A stretch of DNA of 64,000 nucleotides from Paragyromitra xinjiangensis (taxonomy: Eukaryota; Ascomycota; Pezizomycetes; Pezizales; Discinaceae), in the NCBI GenBank assembly GCA_038503065.1, contig JBCAMK010000003.1:2728001-2792000 (forward strand), given 5' to 3'. This document shows positions 13,701 through 25,557 of the stretch, piece by piece (positions within the stretch are counted from its first letter, which is position 1; each line of letters opens with the position of its first letter). The position numbers were made by a program, and so were the translations under genes. Below the pieces are notes generated by a model. It saw only the letters and a list, made by a program, of their open reading frames with translations. It was not told the DNA's origin and ran no database searches.

Positions 13701-15000
13701 GTAGGACTGTTTAGGTCAGCTCATCGATTTTCACTCGCCTTCTACGTAGGACTCGCTGCTGCGGATTTCGCGTGGCAAAGACACCACATTGTTCGCTTCC
13801 AAGCAAACGAGGAAGGAAGGAGACCAATGACGAAGCGGTGAGAGGGTTACCGTACTTCACACCCTGCCGGAGCTCGGCCAAACCCAGATAGATGGACACC
13901 AGCGGAACGGAAGCTGGGGCTTGTTTCAGGATCTCGCCATCTTGCACTGATTGGTCGATAACCTCTCAGATCATCGTATGGCAGGGCTTGTCTTTTTTGT
14001 TGAGAGGGTGGGCTGCCCATAAAAATCGATGCGCTGGCAGAGGGGACTTTGTGATTTTGTCAACTTCAACAACCCTCTCTAGGAATCTCCAAATGGGGCA
14101 ATATATCATGGATCCTAAGCGAGATAGGGAAGTGAGTGCTCTTTGTTTTTCTCGGTGGCCCCCAATCACAGGAGTACAATTTTTCCTATCTCGATCTGAC
14201 TTTTTTGGGGCATTCATACACACAAGCGGTCAGTCGGTCAGAGCAGAATGATTTTTTTTCGAATATTGGGGGGGAAAGTTTCCCATGCCAATTTTTTGCC
14301 AGTTGACTTGACCGCGACCGCGGCCTTCGTCACGATCGAGCCGTGCGTACTAATCGACTTAGGCAGCTTATCGCCGTTGCTACAGCCGAGAACAACCCAC
14401 CACAGGCCTGGCTCACTTCACATCCTCACGTCTTCTATTCAGTCCATCCCGTTATGACCATTCTCCCGGTTACGCAGCAATCACACTCCCGTAGCACTGT
14501 TCCCTCTGTACCGTCCTTATCAAAGTTATCGTCTCTTCGCTCGGATCCAAGAAATGGCGAAACTGATACTCGTTCGTTCAGGCCCCGACCCTGACCACCA
14601 GCCATGATCGTGCATCCAAATCTTGCAACAAAAATTAGAGGATGCAAGCAAGGGCCAGGGCTCTTCGGCAGTCGCACACACAGACTCTCAAGTTGCTATA
14701 CCAGTACCAAACGTTACTGACAAAAGGTCGATTCCTTCTAATAATGGTGGTGTTACCCCGGTCCCGTCGAATGTCCCACAAGCCGGAACTCCAGTGGCTT
14801 CCCGCAACCTCGCAGCCCAGGCGTCGAGATCAGCATTGAATGCATATGCAAGTGGCTTTACGCACAGCGGCTTGCGTGATGCAAACTGCAGCCCCGCTAC
14901 CTGCAGGGACCGTGCATAATACGTGTATCCAGTCGACACCAATAGATTCCGCAGGACACACCTATTTTTTCCCTTTCCAGCTGCTTTTTGGCTAAGATCG
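13701..15000. other. Upstream desert segment with coding-like open frames
   Basis: This segment contains three open frames with more protein-like composition than their surroundings: 13711-13947 on the minus strand, and 14343-14594 and 14623-14919 on the plus strand. None has a clear ATG-to-stop gene structure or a recognisable domain. They could be exons of an unresolved gene, decayed coding sequence or chance. They are treated in the findings and not called as genes. Confidence 0.35.
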
Positions 15001-17799
15001 GGTGTGTGGGGAGCGTTTTTGTGTTTTCGTGGGTGTGGAAACGGATCAATTGTGCGCCAGGGTGAGCGTTCTTCCGGGCACATTGCCAAGTACACGACCA
15101 GATACTGTACCGTAACACATATCGCGAGATTAAAAAATATAGTTGAAAAAATTAAAAAGACAGTTTAACGGTTATATTTTTTTTACAAAGCCGTGAAATC
15201 ACTCGTATGGGATTTCCTTTGTCACTCTCTTCCACCTCTGATCAGGGAGTGTGGAACGGCGGGAGGGTGCATGTCCATCGTCACGCGTTTCCTCTGAGCC
15301 GCGCCGAGAAAAAAGACCATTTTAGACCAGAAACGGCACAAGGCGGGGAAAGGAAAAACAGATTATGAAAAAAATCGAAACGAGCCGGAAAAAAAAAGAT
15401 TCAGGAGTCCAAGCGCATCTAGCATCGGGAGCGGATAGAATACCCCAGCTCAGAACGTTGCGCTAATAACGATCTGCTAACAAGTGCAGCAGTATGTATA
15501 ATCTACTTCGCAACAACGTTACTGCGCAGGTACATGTACCGACTCCACAGGAAATGAAGGAATGAATGAATCCTTCACACCGTTTTGTGCCGGCGGCAGA
15601 GAATGGTTCAATAAACGTGGAGAACCTGCAGCTCCGATGTAACTAACAACTATTGATATAACTCAACGCCCGGGGTATATAAGGGTATTTCATTTTGGTA
15701 GAGACGGCGGCTAAAAATAACACTCTTCATTGGAAGACAATCGGCGCAATCACAGATAGTCACTCGGCTGTGTCACGTGGAACACATCACACTTTATCCT
15801 CCTGCAGTTGATCTACATAGAACGGGAAATCGACCGGAGCTTTTCGACTTGTGAGCAAGGTTGCAGTGCGTCTTGCAGAGTGCTTTGACGAGAGACAATA
15901 AAAGAAGGCACGAAGAAGGGCTTACATGCTTCTCTTGCAGCGGTCTTCGGGAGTGGAATAAAGGTGGAGTGAGAAGAGCTTTTTTTTGTGAGGCCGACAG
16001 AGAAGAAGAGACGGGAAAAAAATACAAGGAGAATGTGACAACCCGTACCGTGCTTAGACAGGTAAGGCAAGTCGGCGGGATAAGTGCAAGGCGGCGGAAC
16101 GGAAGCAAGGCCTTTGTTCAGGTTTCCGATCGACTAAATGGGGCATATGTCGGTGTGGGTTGAGGATCCGGGAGAGCTACGCGAGTGTGCGTCCGTTTGG
16201 CATGAAATAGTACATCCGCGTGCGTTTGTTGGAGCTCCTTATGGATCGTGTTTCGTCTTTGGCTTTGACTATCATGTCCAGACAAAACCGCGAGAAATGC
16301 AGGTTTGTTCTCACAAGAATGACGACCAAAGAAAACAATATTTCAGTAGGGGAACAAGAGGGTCTATGCTATTCGGATTAATCCGAAAGAGCACAGGAAG
16401 GTTAAATACGCCTACCAGTCTCTATCCGTGGAGAGCAAGCCACGAGCAATTCCGCAGAAAGCAGAGATCGTATTGCTCCTGCTCATAATCGCTTGTCCCT
16501 ACATATCACTAGCCACTGCATACGATTAAGCTCTTCATCTCTTTCTCGAAATCCACAGATTCCTCTCCCATTTGTGGTTGTGGTGGTGTCTATCACACGC
16601 AACACAAGCTCCACCGGCAGTAGCAACGCAGTGGCTCTGACACAGGGCGGATTCATCAAGCCCCCAACATCATTTGTACTCAAAGCTCATTGCTTTTTGC
16701 CGGCGCGTCCCCGATTTACTTTTTACGAATAAGTGTGTGTGTGACTGTATGTGTATGTATGTATGATCATATCCTCACTCGTCATATGTTGGTTGAAGAG
16801 CATATGTTGCAGCTAGAGATGGAAGACTTCGATATCCATCCATCGCATTAGAGATGGGAAACCAAAGTATCGAAGCGATTATATCAATTTCTCTAGGAAA
16901 GAACCTCTACTAACCTGCGTACCACCCTCAGGCTGTCCGTATTCAGGTAGCATCAGGAAGAAGTAATACCGCCGGAAAACCAGCATAATCCGGAACGCTT
17001 ACCAACCGTGACCACCCTCGATATCTATCTTAATCTTGCATCATCTGCCGTTGACTCTGTCGTTATCCGCCCACCAAGCTCTGTCCGTATGCCCAATCAT
17101 TGACGCCCGTCTCGAATATTATCCGATCAGTCCAGTCGCGAGTCTTTTGTCTCACACTGAAGCAAGCAATCAGCTTGTGGGACAGATCGATTTTCTGGTC
17201 ACGTCAATTCACATCGCATCAGCCAGGGGTGCGCCTAAAGACCCACACGGACTACGAATCGGCAAGAACCACGCGATAGACCCCCCTACATTGAACTAAA
17301 ATCCTTCCGTCTGTCGCGTGTCGTCGTGTCTTTGATTTGCTGAGATACCCAGAGAGGAAGAAGAGCTACAACAGGAGCCAACCATATTGATATTCCTAGA
17401 CCTCGATTTTTATTTGATTTTTCCCGGTGCATTTGTTCCTTACCGGCCATCTCTCCTCTGCTGCTCCTTCTAGCTTTTTCTAGCTTTGAACTCTGGTAAG
17501 AGTAAGTAATAGTTACGATCACTCGCAAGGGCCTAGCCGAGGCAATTCTCCCCCATGGTTGCTGTTTTTGCCAGATTTTGCTGGCGTCAGAGCCTTCCTT
17601 TTCTTAATGTTAACAAGTTTTTTTTCCTGGGCCGTGGCTCCTTCCTATCCCCTCGCTCGCTCGCGTCTATGATCCCTTTCCAAGCCGCCAATGAGCGAAG
17701 CAACAGTGCTTCCATTTTTATACATGGTTCCTCCTTGCCAACGCACACTCCACCAGCCCACCACGCTAGCCTCATTCTGCGTTCTACCCAGCATTTCCC
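15001..17799. other. Gene-poor region upstream of the stuA leader
   Basis: No supported gene is present. There are many short A and T runs and a TGTATG-type run near 16736-16765. The stretch is plausibly regulatory DNA for stuA because it lies 5' of that gene and no other gene reads from it. That is inference from position only. Confidence 0.4.
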
Positions 17800-20101
17800 C
17801 TAACCCTACTACAACCCAAGATCCTTGAGGCTAACCAAATGCGTTGTAGCTGTCGCGCCTGCAACCCCAGTCTGCGCCAATTCTCACTGAAACCCCTGCA
17901 CCCTTTTTTGCGGGTGCCGAGCCAGCCAATAACAGGTTGCCCAGCAGCCTCCCAGCCAACGCTTGGTTCGTTCAGACTGGAGGGTGGCCCTCGCTCTCCG
18001 CAGGACCACTCACGAGGAGGGGTATCTAGGACTGGCGCTGTGCTGTGCTGGCCTGGGAAAGGAACCACCGACATTCTCGCTGGATTGCCCTTTTTTCTTT
18101 TTTTATTCCGAAGGGGGTTCGTTATTATTATCATTTGTGTGTTAATTTCTCACCCTTCTTTCCTTGGCCAAGGAGACGAGACGGGAAAGTGAGTGAGAGA
18201 TCGAGGAGGGAGAAAGCAAGAAAGTAGGTACGAAGGATAGTAGAAACGAGATATAGGAAGCGATTGAAAAAGCAGCCGTGAATCCATCAGACTGGTAAGT
18301 ACTCACTTTTGAATTCCTGACCAATGGGTGGAGATTGAGTGAGCAAGTTGGGGTTGACAGTCGAGTTTGACGGCGAAGCTCTCACTCGATTGCGCCGTCC
18401 CAACCACCCCCCCTCGCTCCCTCGCTCGCTCGTCTTTCCTCTCACACATCCGTTCTCTTGCCCCGGCAAGTCCAAGTCGAAAGTCCCTCGCGAGAGCCTG
18501 AACGGTTTGACACCTCTCGCGGTACCCCTGTTCGACCCGCCCAGCCTCCACTAACCGCACAATCCAGCCTCTCTTTACCAGACGAGAGAAGAAGAGAGGG
18601 AAGACAGGAAGACATCCATCGTACGTACATACATACATACATACCTGCCTTCTCCTTTTCTCTCCGCACCCCTCCCATCCCACCATCCACTGCGCTGCGT
18701 GAGGCAAGGAAAAAAAAAGAAGACTCTCCACTCGGGCATCATTGCTTGCTGCGTGCGCTACTTCCCTGCAAGTCGACCCGCAGCAACGTTCGTAAACTCT
18801 ACATTCGCTCTTCCTCTGCTCGACTTCTCTTCGTTCACTCCTTGAGCTCCCCCAGCCTCTCCTCGAACCTCTTCCCCCCCATCACTCCCTCCTCCTCCTC
18901 CACACACCCCCTACCCTACCCTACCTACACCACACCCCCCCCTCCCTCGCTCAACCTCTCCTGCTCGGCTCGTCGCGCAATTCCTTCCCTCCCTTCCCTT
19001 ATCTCTCTTCCCTTCTCCTCCTCGCGCCTACCATACACGGCTCGCCCTGCGTTTCCTTTGCATCATTAACGACCGGCCGATCTTGCAGCAAGGCACAACT
19101 GGAGCTTCACGACATTTCATTTTGAGCCTCTCCGATCCAAGACACTCTAGTCACAGTTGAAGAACTGCTGCTGGAGCAAGAAGGATAAGGCTGTGTGTGC
19201 ATCTCTTGAACGACGACCAACGAGAATACGAACAAACGAAGTTTACGAGCCGCTATTTGCAATTGACAGAGCCAGTTGCAATTGCTACGAGAGTCGATAA
19301 TCAAAACAAACTCCACACGTAAAAATAATCACGTCCAAAAAATAGTCCTCAGCATTTTACGATTTGAAACGAAGCAGACGTCAAAAGTTTTCCCTCCCCC
19401 CACCCCCCCCGAAAAAAAAAAAGTTCTTTTCTCACGATTCTTCCATCCAAAGCATTGCATTCCCCCATCAACTGGCAAGCGCTTCCCTGGCATTCCCAAA
19501 CCCAGGACTGTAGTATACAGCACTGTACAATACAGGCTCTCCCAGTTCCCCACCCCAGCCTTCATTCTCGATCTCACATTTTCGCTGCTTTCGTGTTGGC
19601 CAAGTTTACTTGTGGTATCAAAAGTTATTTTCACCGTCTTTCTGACATTTCTTTGGCCGGTATTTTTTCGCTTTGTCCATTGATTCGTTTTTGCTGCATC
19701 CATCTGCACTTTACCGAGCGACTTGTGCTGCATCATCGTGGTTGGTTGAGCATCCTCACCTGCATCCAAGCAACAGTTCTCATCGTCGCGGTTACAGCTC
19801 CAACCCTATTATCTTCTTGATCCACTGGAAGGATTAGCCGCTACCCCATTTTTGGTCGAAGCCACATCGTTGTTTGAACGGTTAAAAAAGGCACAGAATC
19901 TGTTGGCTGAAATACGCACAGAATCTCGTCTTGAATACTGTTTTTATATTCCTCGGAATTCCCTAAATCCGCCGTCGAAGGGCAATCACCAGTCCAACCA
20001 GCAAGCTGGAGCTACCTTCCCTCTCCTCGGTTCACACTAGAGCCCCTGCCGACGCCTTCACGCATTGGTCCGGCGGGTATAATCCTCATTATTCGAAGAC
20101 T
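17800..20101 (+). promoter_or_regulatory. Pyrimidine-rich presumed promoter and long 5' leader of stuA
   Basis: The 2.3 kb before the stuA ATG is rich in C and T on the sense strand, most strongly at 18380-19060 and 19390-19780. A TACA/TACG microsatellite lies at 18621-18644. Several ATGs and short open frames occur, so translation of a long leader would meet upstream ORFs. The stuA gene of Aspergillus nidulans is known for a long leader with short upstream ORFs, and the same arrangement is inferred here. A strong splice donor (GTAAGT at 18295) and a branch-like TTAAC followed by TTGCAG ending at 19088 suggest a leader intron. No transcription start can be fixed from sequence alone. Confidence 0.5.
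18621..18644. repeat. TACG/TACA tetranucleotide microsatellite
   Basis: Tandem GTAC and ATAC units lie in the presumed stuA leader. Confidence 0.8.
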
Positions 20102-22744
20102 ATGTCTAACGATAAACCGCCTTCTGCTCTATCTATTCCACAGCCTTCAACAAACAATTCTCCTCGTTCTTTGGGTACTTCGATTCTGAACGGAGCACAT
20201 TCTGGTCCTGGTTCTACCAACGGATCTTCACTGAGCAAGCCTACCGGGCCACCACAACAACAACACGCGTTACCGAACCCTAATATCCCTTCCCCGCAGC
20301 AGCAACACCCACAGTCTTATCCTCCTCACGGTGCTCAGTTCTCATACGGAAACGATAATCCTGGTTATATGAATTCACAAAGCCAGCCTTCTTACGGTAT
20401 TGACTTCAGTCATCAGCATCATCTTTCTCAGGGACAGCCTCCTACACCCCAGACTGCTACCTCTGGAAGCAGCATGGCATTCCCCCAGCCTCCTGTGCTT
20501 CAGCCGAGCTATCCCCAGTCTCATCACGCTGGGTTCCCACCTTTCCAATTCCCCGGCCCTAACGGGGTTTCATCTCCTGCTGGGCAACCGGGAGTTTCTG
20601 GGCCGATGGTTCATCCCACGCAGCAACTGCTGCCTCTGCCACAGAACACTCAACTCACACCGAGTCCATCACCGCTTACCGCCGTGTCTGCCGGCGGTCC
20701 CCAAACACCGTCGTCGGCTACAGCTGTATCGGCTGGAGGGTTCGGTAATCAGCCCTTTGATACCACTGGCCAGCATGCGCCTCCTGGGATGAAACCCAGG
20801 GTTACGGCAACATTATGGGAGGATGAGGGTAGCTTGTGTTTTCAGGTTGAGGCAAAGGGAGTATGCGTGGCTCGGCGAGAAGGTTTGTACTTCGCGCATC
20901 TTCGCTTCGCATGTGTTATCGTCCCTGCTAACGAGTGATCGAACCTGTAAAGATAACCACATGATTAATGGCACCAAACTGTTGAATGTTGCCGGGATGA
21001 CTCGAGGAAGGCGTGATGGAATCTTGAAGAGCGAAAAGGTCCGACATGTAGTAAAGATTGGACCGATGCATCTCAAGGGAGTGTGGTAAGTTACCGTTTC
21101 GTCTAGTCATTGCCGGGTAGATGTTTCTTTCCTTAGGCTTACTCGTGGTTCTGCAGGATCCCGTTCGACCGTGCGTTGGACTTTGCCAACAAGGAAAAGA
21201 TCACAGAGCTGCTGTATCCGTTGTTTGTACACAACATTGGTGCTCTTCTCTACCACCCGGCAAATACTCACCGAACAAATGCGGTGATGGCTGCTGCCGA
21301 GCGCCGGAAACAAGATAGCTTAGCTATTCAACAGAGTCAACAGATGGCAAGGAGGAATCCAGAGCACATTCCTACACACCCTCCATTGCATCATCATCAT
21401 GGCATGCAAAATCCATTGCATACTAGTCTCCCGCCCCATCCTAATCTTGCACCGCATCCTCAGAATCTTAGGCCTGGTCTTGACCGAGCAATGTCATTTC
21501 CTACTCCTCCATCGAGTGCATCAAGCGTAATGGGGGTGAACCCTGATGGTACTACTTCATTTTGGAGCGGGGGTATGGGTGGTTCCAATTCGTTGGCCAT
21601 CGATACAGTCATGAATAGCCGCTCGATGCCTACTACCCCTGCAACGACGCCCCCAGGTGGTGCTCTGCAACAATTACAATATCCTCCTCCAAACCCATCC
21701 CTCTATAATTCGAACCAATCAGGTATGTCGCAAAATAGTATTGCACAGCAGAACATGCAAAGGTTCGGTCAACCTTTACCGCAGCCTGGACAACAATACA
21801 TGAGCCAGAATAGGGACGCAAGTAATATGGGACCACCCCCTACATCTCGTGGCCCTCCTACTACTCTTTCTAGACCATCCTCAAGGCAGAACAATGCGGA
21901 AGAGGTACACCCGAAGGAAGAAGGTGTTGAGGAACAAAATGGGTTGGGGGAGGGGGCTGATCATGAGGATCATGATCAAGATCAGGGAGAAGAGGAAGCC
22001 GAGCATGAGGCCGATCATGAGGAAGAATATACCCATGATACCAATTATTCCAATGGCCATCGTGGTGGAAGTTACTATCCTCCTTTAACAGCTGATCATA
22101 CTCCCCATCTCTCTCCAGAAATGACCGGATCTCCTAGTCATGGTGGTCAAGCACCTTCGACTCCAGCTAGGTCTTATGGTGGAAATGTCAATGTTCCCAG
22201 GACTATCGATGGTGGTTCAGGTGCTACTCCACGCACTACAACCACCCCTCAGCAGCAATGGGTTCAAGGCGGATACTCAACACCACCAAGGACAGGTGCT
22301 CCTAATGGTGGTGCAATCCGCCAACAACAACCGCCAGCGAGAAATTTGTATCAGTTGGTGAGTGGTGAGGCTGCTTCTGAGCACAATGGCCCGAACGGAA
22401 ATGGTGCTCCCGATAATAGCTATGCGAGTCAGCAAGGTTTGGGTGTCTCTATGCCTGCCCAGACACCACAACAATCATATGCTGGGATGAATGGATCATC
22501 AACTCCCTCTTCAAATAAGCGCATTAGGGTGGAAGAAGATGATGAACATGGCTCTCGTCCTTCGAGTAGAGGGCATGACGATAGGTCTGGTGGGGATTCA
22601 GAAGGCACCTTGAAAAGGCGCAAAACTATCCGTGAAGGCTCCACGCCGGTTGTTGGAGGAATAGGAAACACCGCATTTGATAGAACAGATGGTCGTCTTA
22701 ATCGTACACGATCAGCTGTGGGACCGAGTCGGACAAGGCGGTGA
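20102..22744 (+). CDS. stuA: APSES-domain developmental transcription factor StuA
   Basis: StuA is a fungus-specific bHLH-like DNA-binding regulator of conidiophore and other multicellular development, acting in the nucleus. Exons are 20102..20882, 20953..21085 and 21157..22744 (2502 nt, 833 residues). The 70- and 71-nt introns both fall inside the APSES domain codons and each join restores conserved residues (VARRED-NHMING and GVW-IPFDRA). The APSES domain spans about residues 229-335 and contains [40 protein letters not shown] and [20 protein letters not shown]. The N-terminus is rich in Pro, Gln and Ser. An acidic and His-rich stretch lies near residues 555-600. A basic nuclear-localisation-like LKRRKTIR lies near residue 790. 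Upstream is a 12.4-kb desert with a long leader; downstream it converges on the MIT gene. Identification is very secure. Confidence 0.97.
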
Positions 22745-25557
22745 TTTATCTATAGACTATTTTCCTTTTTTTTCGGTGCCCCCTCAAAAATTCCGCAGGG
22801 TTATATCAAATTTGGCATGCAGGAGTTGAGAGTCTATTATTTCATTTCATCTTTGTTTTCGTTTTTCCGGATTGATGTACTTGGTCGAATGATCCGGTGG
22901 GCCGGCTTTGGTTTTTGGGGGTTCTTTTCCGTTTTGTCTTTTCCTTTGAAAAAAAGATATGAAGTGACGCAGCGAATCCTTTTTTGTTCTTCGGGAGGTT
23001 TTATAACAGCCACACATGTCTCCGACGTCTTTTTCTTTCTTTGGGTCCTCATTTTGCGAATCATTCTTAAGCTATTCCTAGGGGTCTTGAGTCTGCTTCC
23101 ATCTGTTCATTTTTTGATTTGGATGCTTTTTGTCTTATACCTGTGTGCTGCTAGTTTGGTTTCTCTCGTCATTTCCTGTCTTGTTATTTTATTCGATATG
23201 CTTTTACGATTGTGTTTTTATCATAACGGCCGTGATGAATTTCTCCCTCTCTTTTTGCGATTGGGGCAAAACTATTATAGTGGTGGAACTCTTTTTTATC
23301 ATATTTTATCATCCTCGTGTCTGTTTCTCATGGTTACTAGTCTTTTTGTGTTTTTGCGTTTGGGATTGAATTTAGTGCTATTTTTTGTGAGTAACGTTAG
23401 GGGGTGCTGGAATCCAAAAAAATTTGGCGGTATTTACAACGAACTTCTACTTGTCTACGATGTACCCATTGCTTTCCGTTTGGTGATTTGGGTGTTAACA
23501 AAACAAAGATTTAGGATATGTTTTCCGATCTATGTCCGTGCCGATTATGCTCGAAATTCTAACTGGTGGGTATTCGATCATTGCACACAAAGGTAGTGGC
23601 GGAATGGGGAACACAGTGGAAACCGGATTTCTCCCCGTGGTGGGTTCTGGCTCTTTCTTGGCTCATAGAAGCCATTGAGGTTTGTAAAGCACGGTATACA
23701 CAAAATACACACTAAATTAAGAAATAGTCGGTTCTTTGTCTTTTCTGGGTCCTGATATATTTATGTATCGGTGCTGAGGCTCTCCGTGAGACGAGCCACC
23801 CTTTGTTCAATATGTTTCAATTGACGACTCCTCTTACATTACGCTTGTTCTCGCCTTTGCTTCCCCCCCTCTTGGGCCTCTCTGTATGCATCCTGCATCT
23901 CGCAAAACGGACCGTCCCTACGTACTGTCGGCGCTCCCGCTACCAGTTTTCTCTCTTGAGAAAGAAGAAAAAGCCAAAGTAAAGTGCGGGGAAGTTGAGC
24001 AGGGGTTTAATTGGCTGCAGCTAATTTGCGTGGTGGTTAGTCCGGCTTGGTTGGAATTCATGCGTGCATGAGTGCAGTGTCGTGGACCAAGGTTGTGCGT
24101 GCATAAAATGGGATATGGGGGATCTCCCATACCTCGCCTTGCTTGAATTCACTGTAACTTGCTGCTCTAGAGCAAACCACCAAAGCACAGTACCTACAGT
24201 AGCTCGTAGCCACGTTGAGAAGATGTCATATGGTTGGGCCATACATCATACCTTTATGCCATCCTCATCTTCTTCTACATGACTGTTGAAATATTGCTTC
24301 TTTCCTCCTTTTTTCCCCACCACCTCCAGCTTTGCTGCTGGAACCGTGCACCGTGCAAGATCCAAAAAGCCAAGAGCGAGGAAGCGAGCGATGATGTAGT
24401 GCGTATGTGGTGGTCCCGAAACTCTAATCTGCTCACCTGAAATCCAATGCGCAGGAGATACATGTCACGCCCTATCACACGTACGGGTTGTAACGCCAAT
24501 ACAACGTCGCCAAAAGAAATGCCACACTATGCATCTTTGCTTATTTTCGTCAGAGTGGCAGTGTTTTAATGATAGCCTCGCAGTGTTTTACTTTTTTGTG
24601 CGGATACCGTTCCCATGATGGGACAAATAACGTGTGTACAATCCACGTTTAGATGTTCCGTGGGGGGAAATGAAATGTAGACGCTTCAATAAGTAACCAA
24701 AAGTCCTCGGCAACTAGCTCATTGATATATAGCTCATCAATACCATAATGTCAGGTGTTTACAAAACCGTTGATGCAATGATAGATCGCATTTTAACAAA
24801 AACCGGGGAGGATTAATCTCGATACGCCGATCGATACTAGTATCGTTCCCCCTCTCCCCAAGAGAGACTTTCGGCTGTAGCCATAATTAGGCACTCAACA
24901 AAATTGAAAGAGAAAGAAGAAAAAAAGTAACCCTCAGAACATTGTGATCATGTAATGAAAGAAATAACGAAAGAGAGAAAGAAAGAAATATCCCCAACGC
25001 ATGACCCCATCCTATCCACATGAATAAACACCTCATAAATCCCACTTTTGACATATTATGAACAAAATACTCTCTCGCCCTATCCCTAACATTAGACACA
25101 ATCTTCCAAGTCTATCTTGGGTTGCCCCATCCATGTAAGAATTTATGTCGTCGTCGTCGTGAGTATCACCACCAATTAGCAATGCCAGACTCTAACGGTC
25201 ACTTGGGTATCGCTGCACAATCATATGCCACTAGGAAGGAAATAAAAGAGCTCTAGAAAAAAGAAAAAAATCCGTGAAAAAAATAAATAAATAAAAGAAA
25301 ATAACGGTAAATATTCACACCTGCTTGCTGACCGACCACAAAGAAGCCAAGTAAAAAGAAAAGAAAAAGGGGGAAGAGTAAAAAAAATCATACAGGCACT
25401 CACTAACCCCCTTCCACCGTATCCTCAAAAAAAAATATGTGCAAGAAAAGTGAAAAATAGGAAGACAAACGCCATGCAAATATGATACCGAAGCTGACCA
25501 ACCCCCTTTCCCCGACCCGGTATGTGAAAAAAAAGCCTTCCCGTGAAAAATATACTC
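22745..25557. other. stuA 3' flank and stuA / MIT-gene convergent region
   Basis: The first 850 bp after the stuA stop is strongly T-rich on the sense strand and contains one long open frame (22817-23596). That frame is not called as a gene because its hydrophobic product follows from T-rich codons. Near the other end, 24890-25550 is A-rich on the plus strand, which is T-rich in the sense of the minus-strand MIT gene. A CGT run lies near 25146-25158. The rest, about 23600-24890, holds no recognised feature. Confidence 0.55.

Noticed and set aside
15280..18500. Several StuA response-element-like (A/T)CGCG(A/T)N(A/C) sites upstream of stuA, suggesting autoregulation
   Set aside because: The degenerate 8-mer is expected about once per kilobase counting both strands, and the number seen is near that, so there is no enrichment.
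18458..19069. 203-codon plus-strand frame in the stuA leader
   Set aside because: The Ser/Pro/Leu-rich product mirrors the CT-rich sequence. It starts before and runs across the proposed leader intron, and no domain is present.
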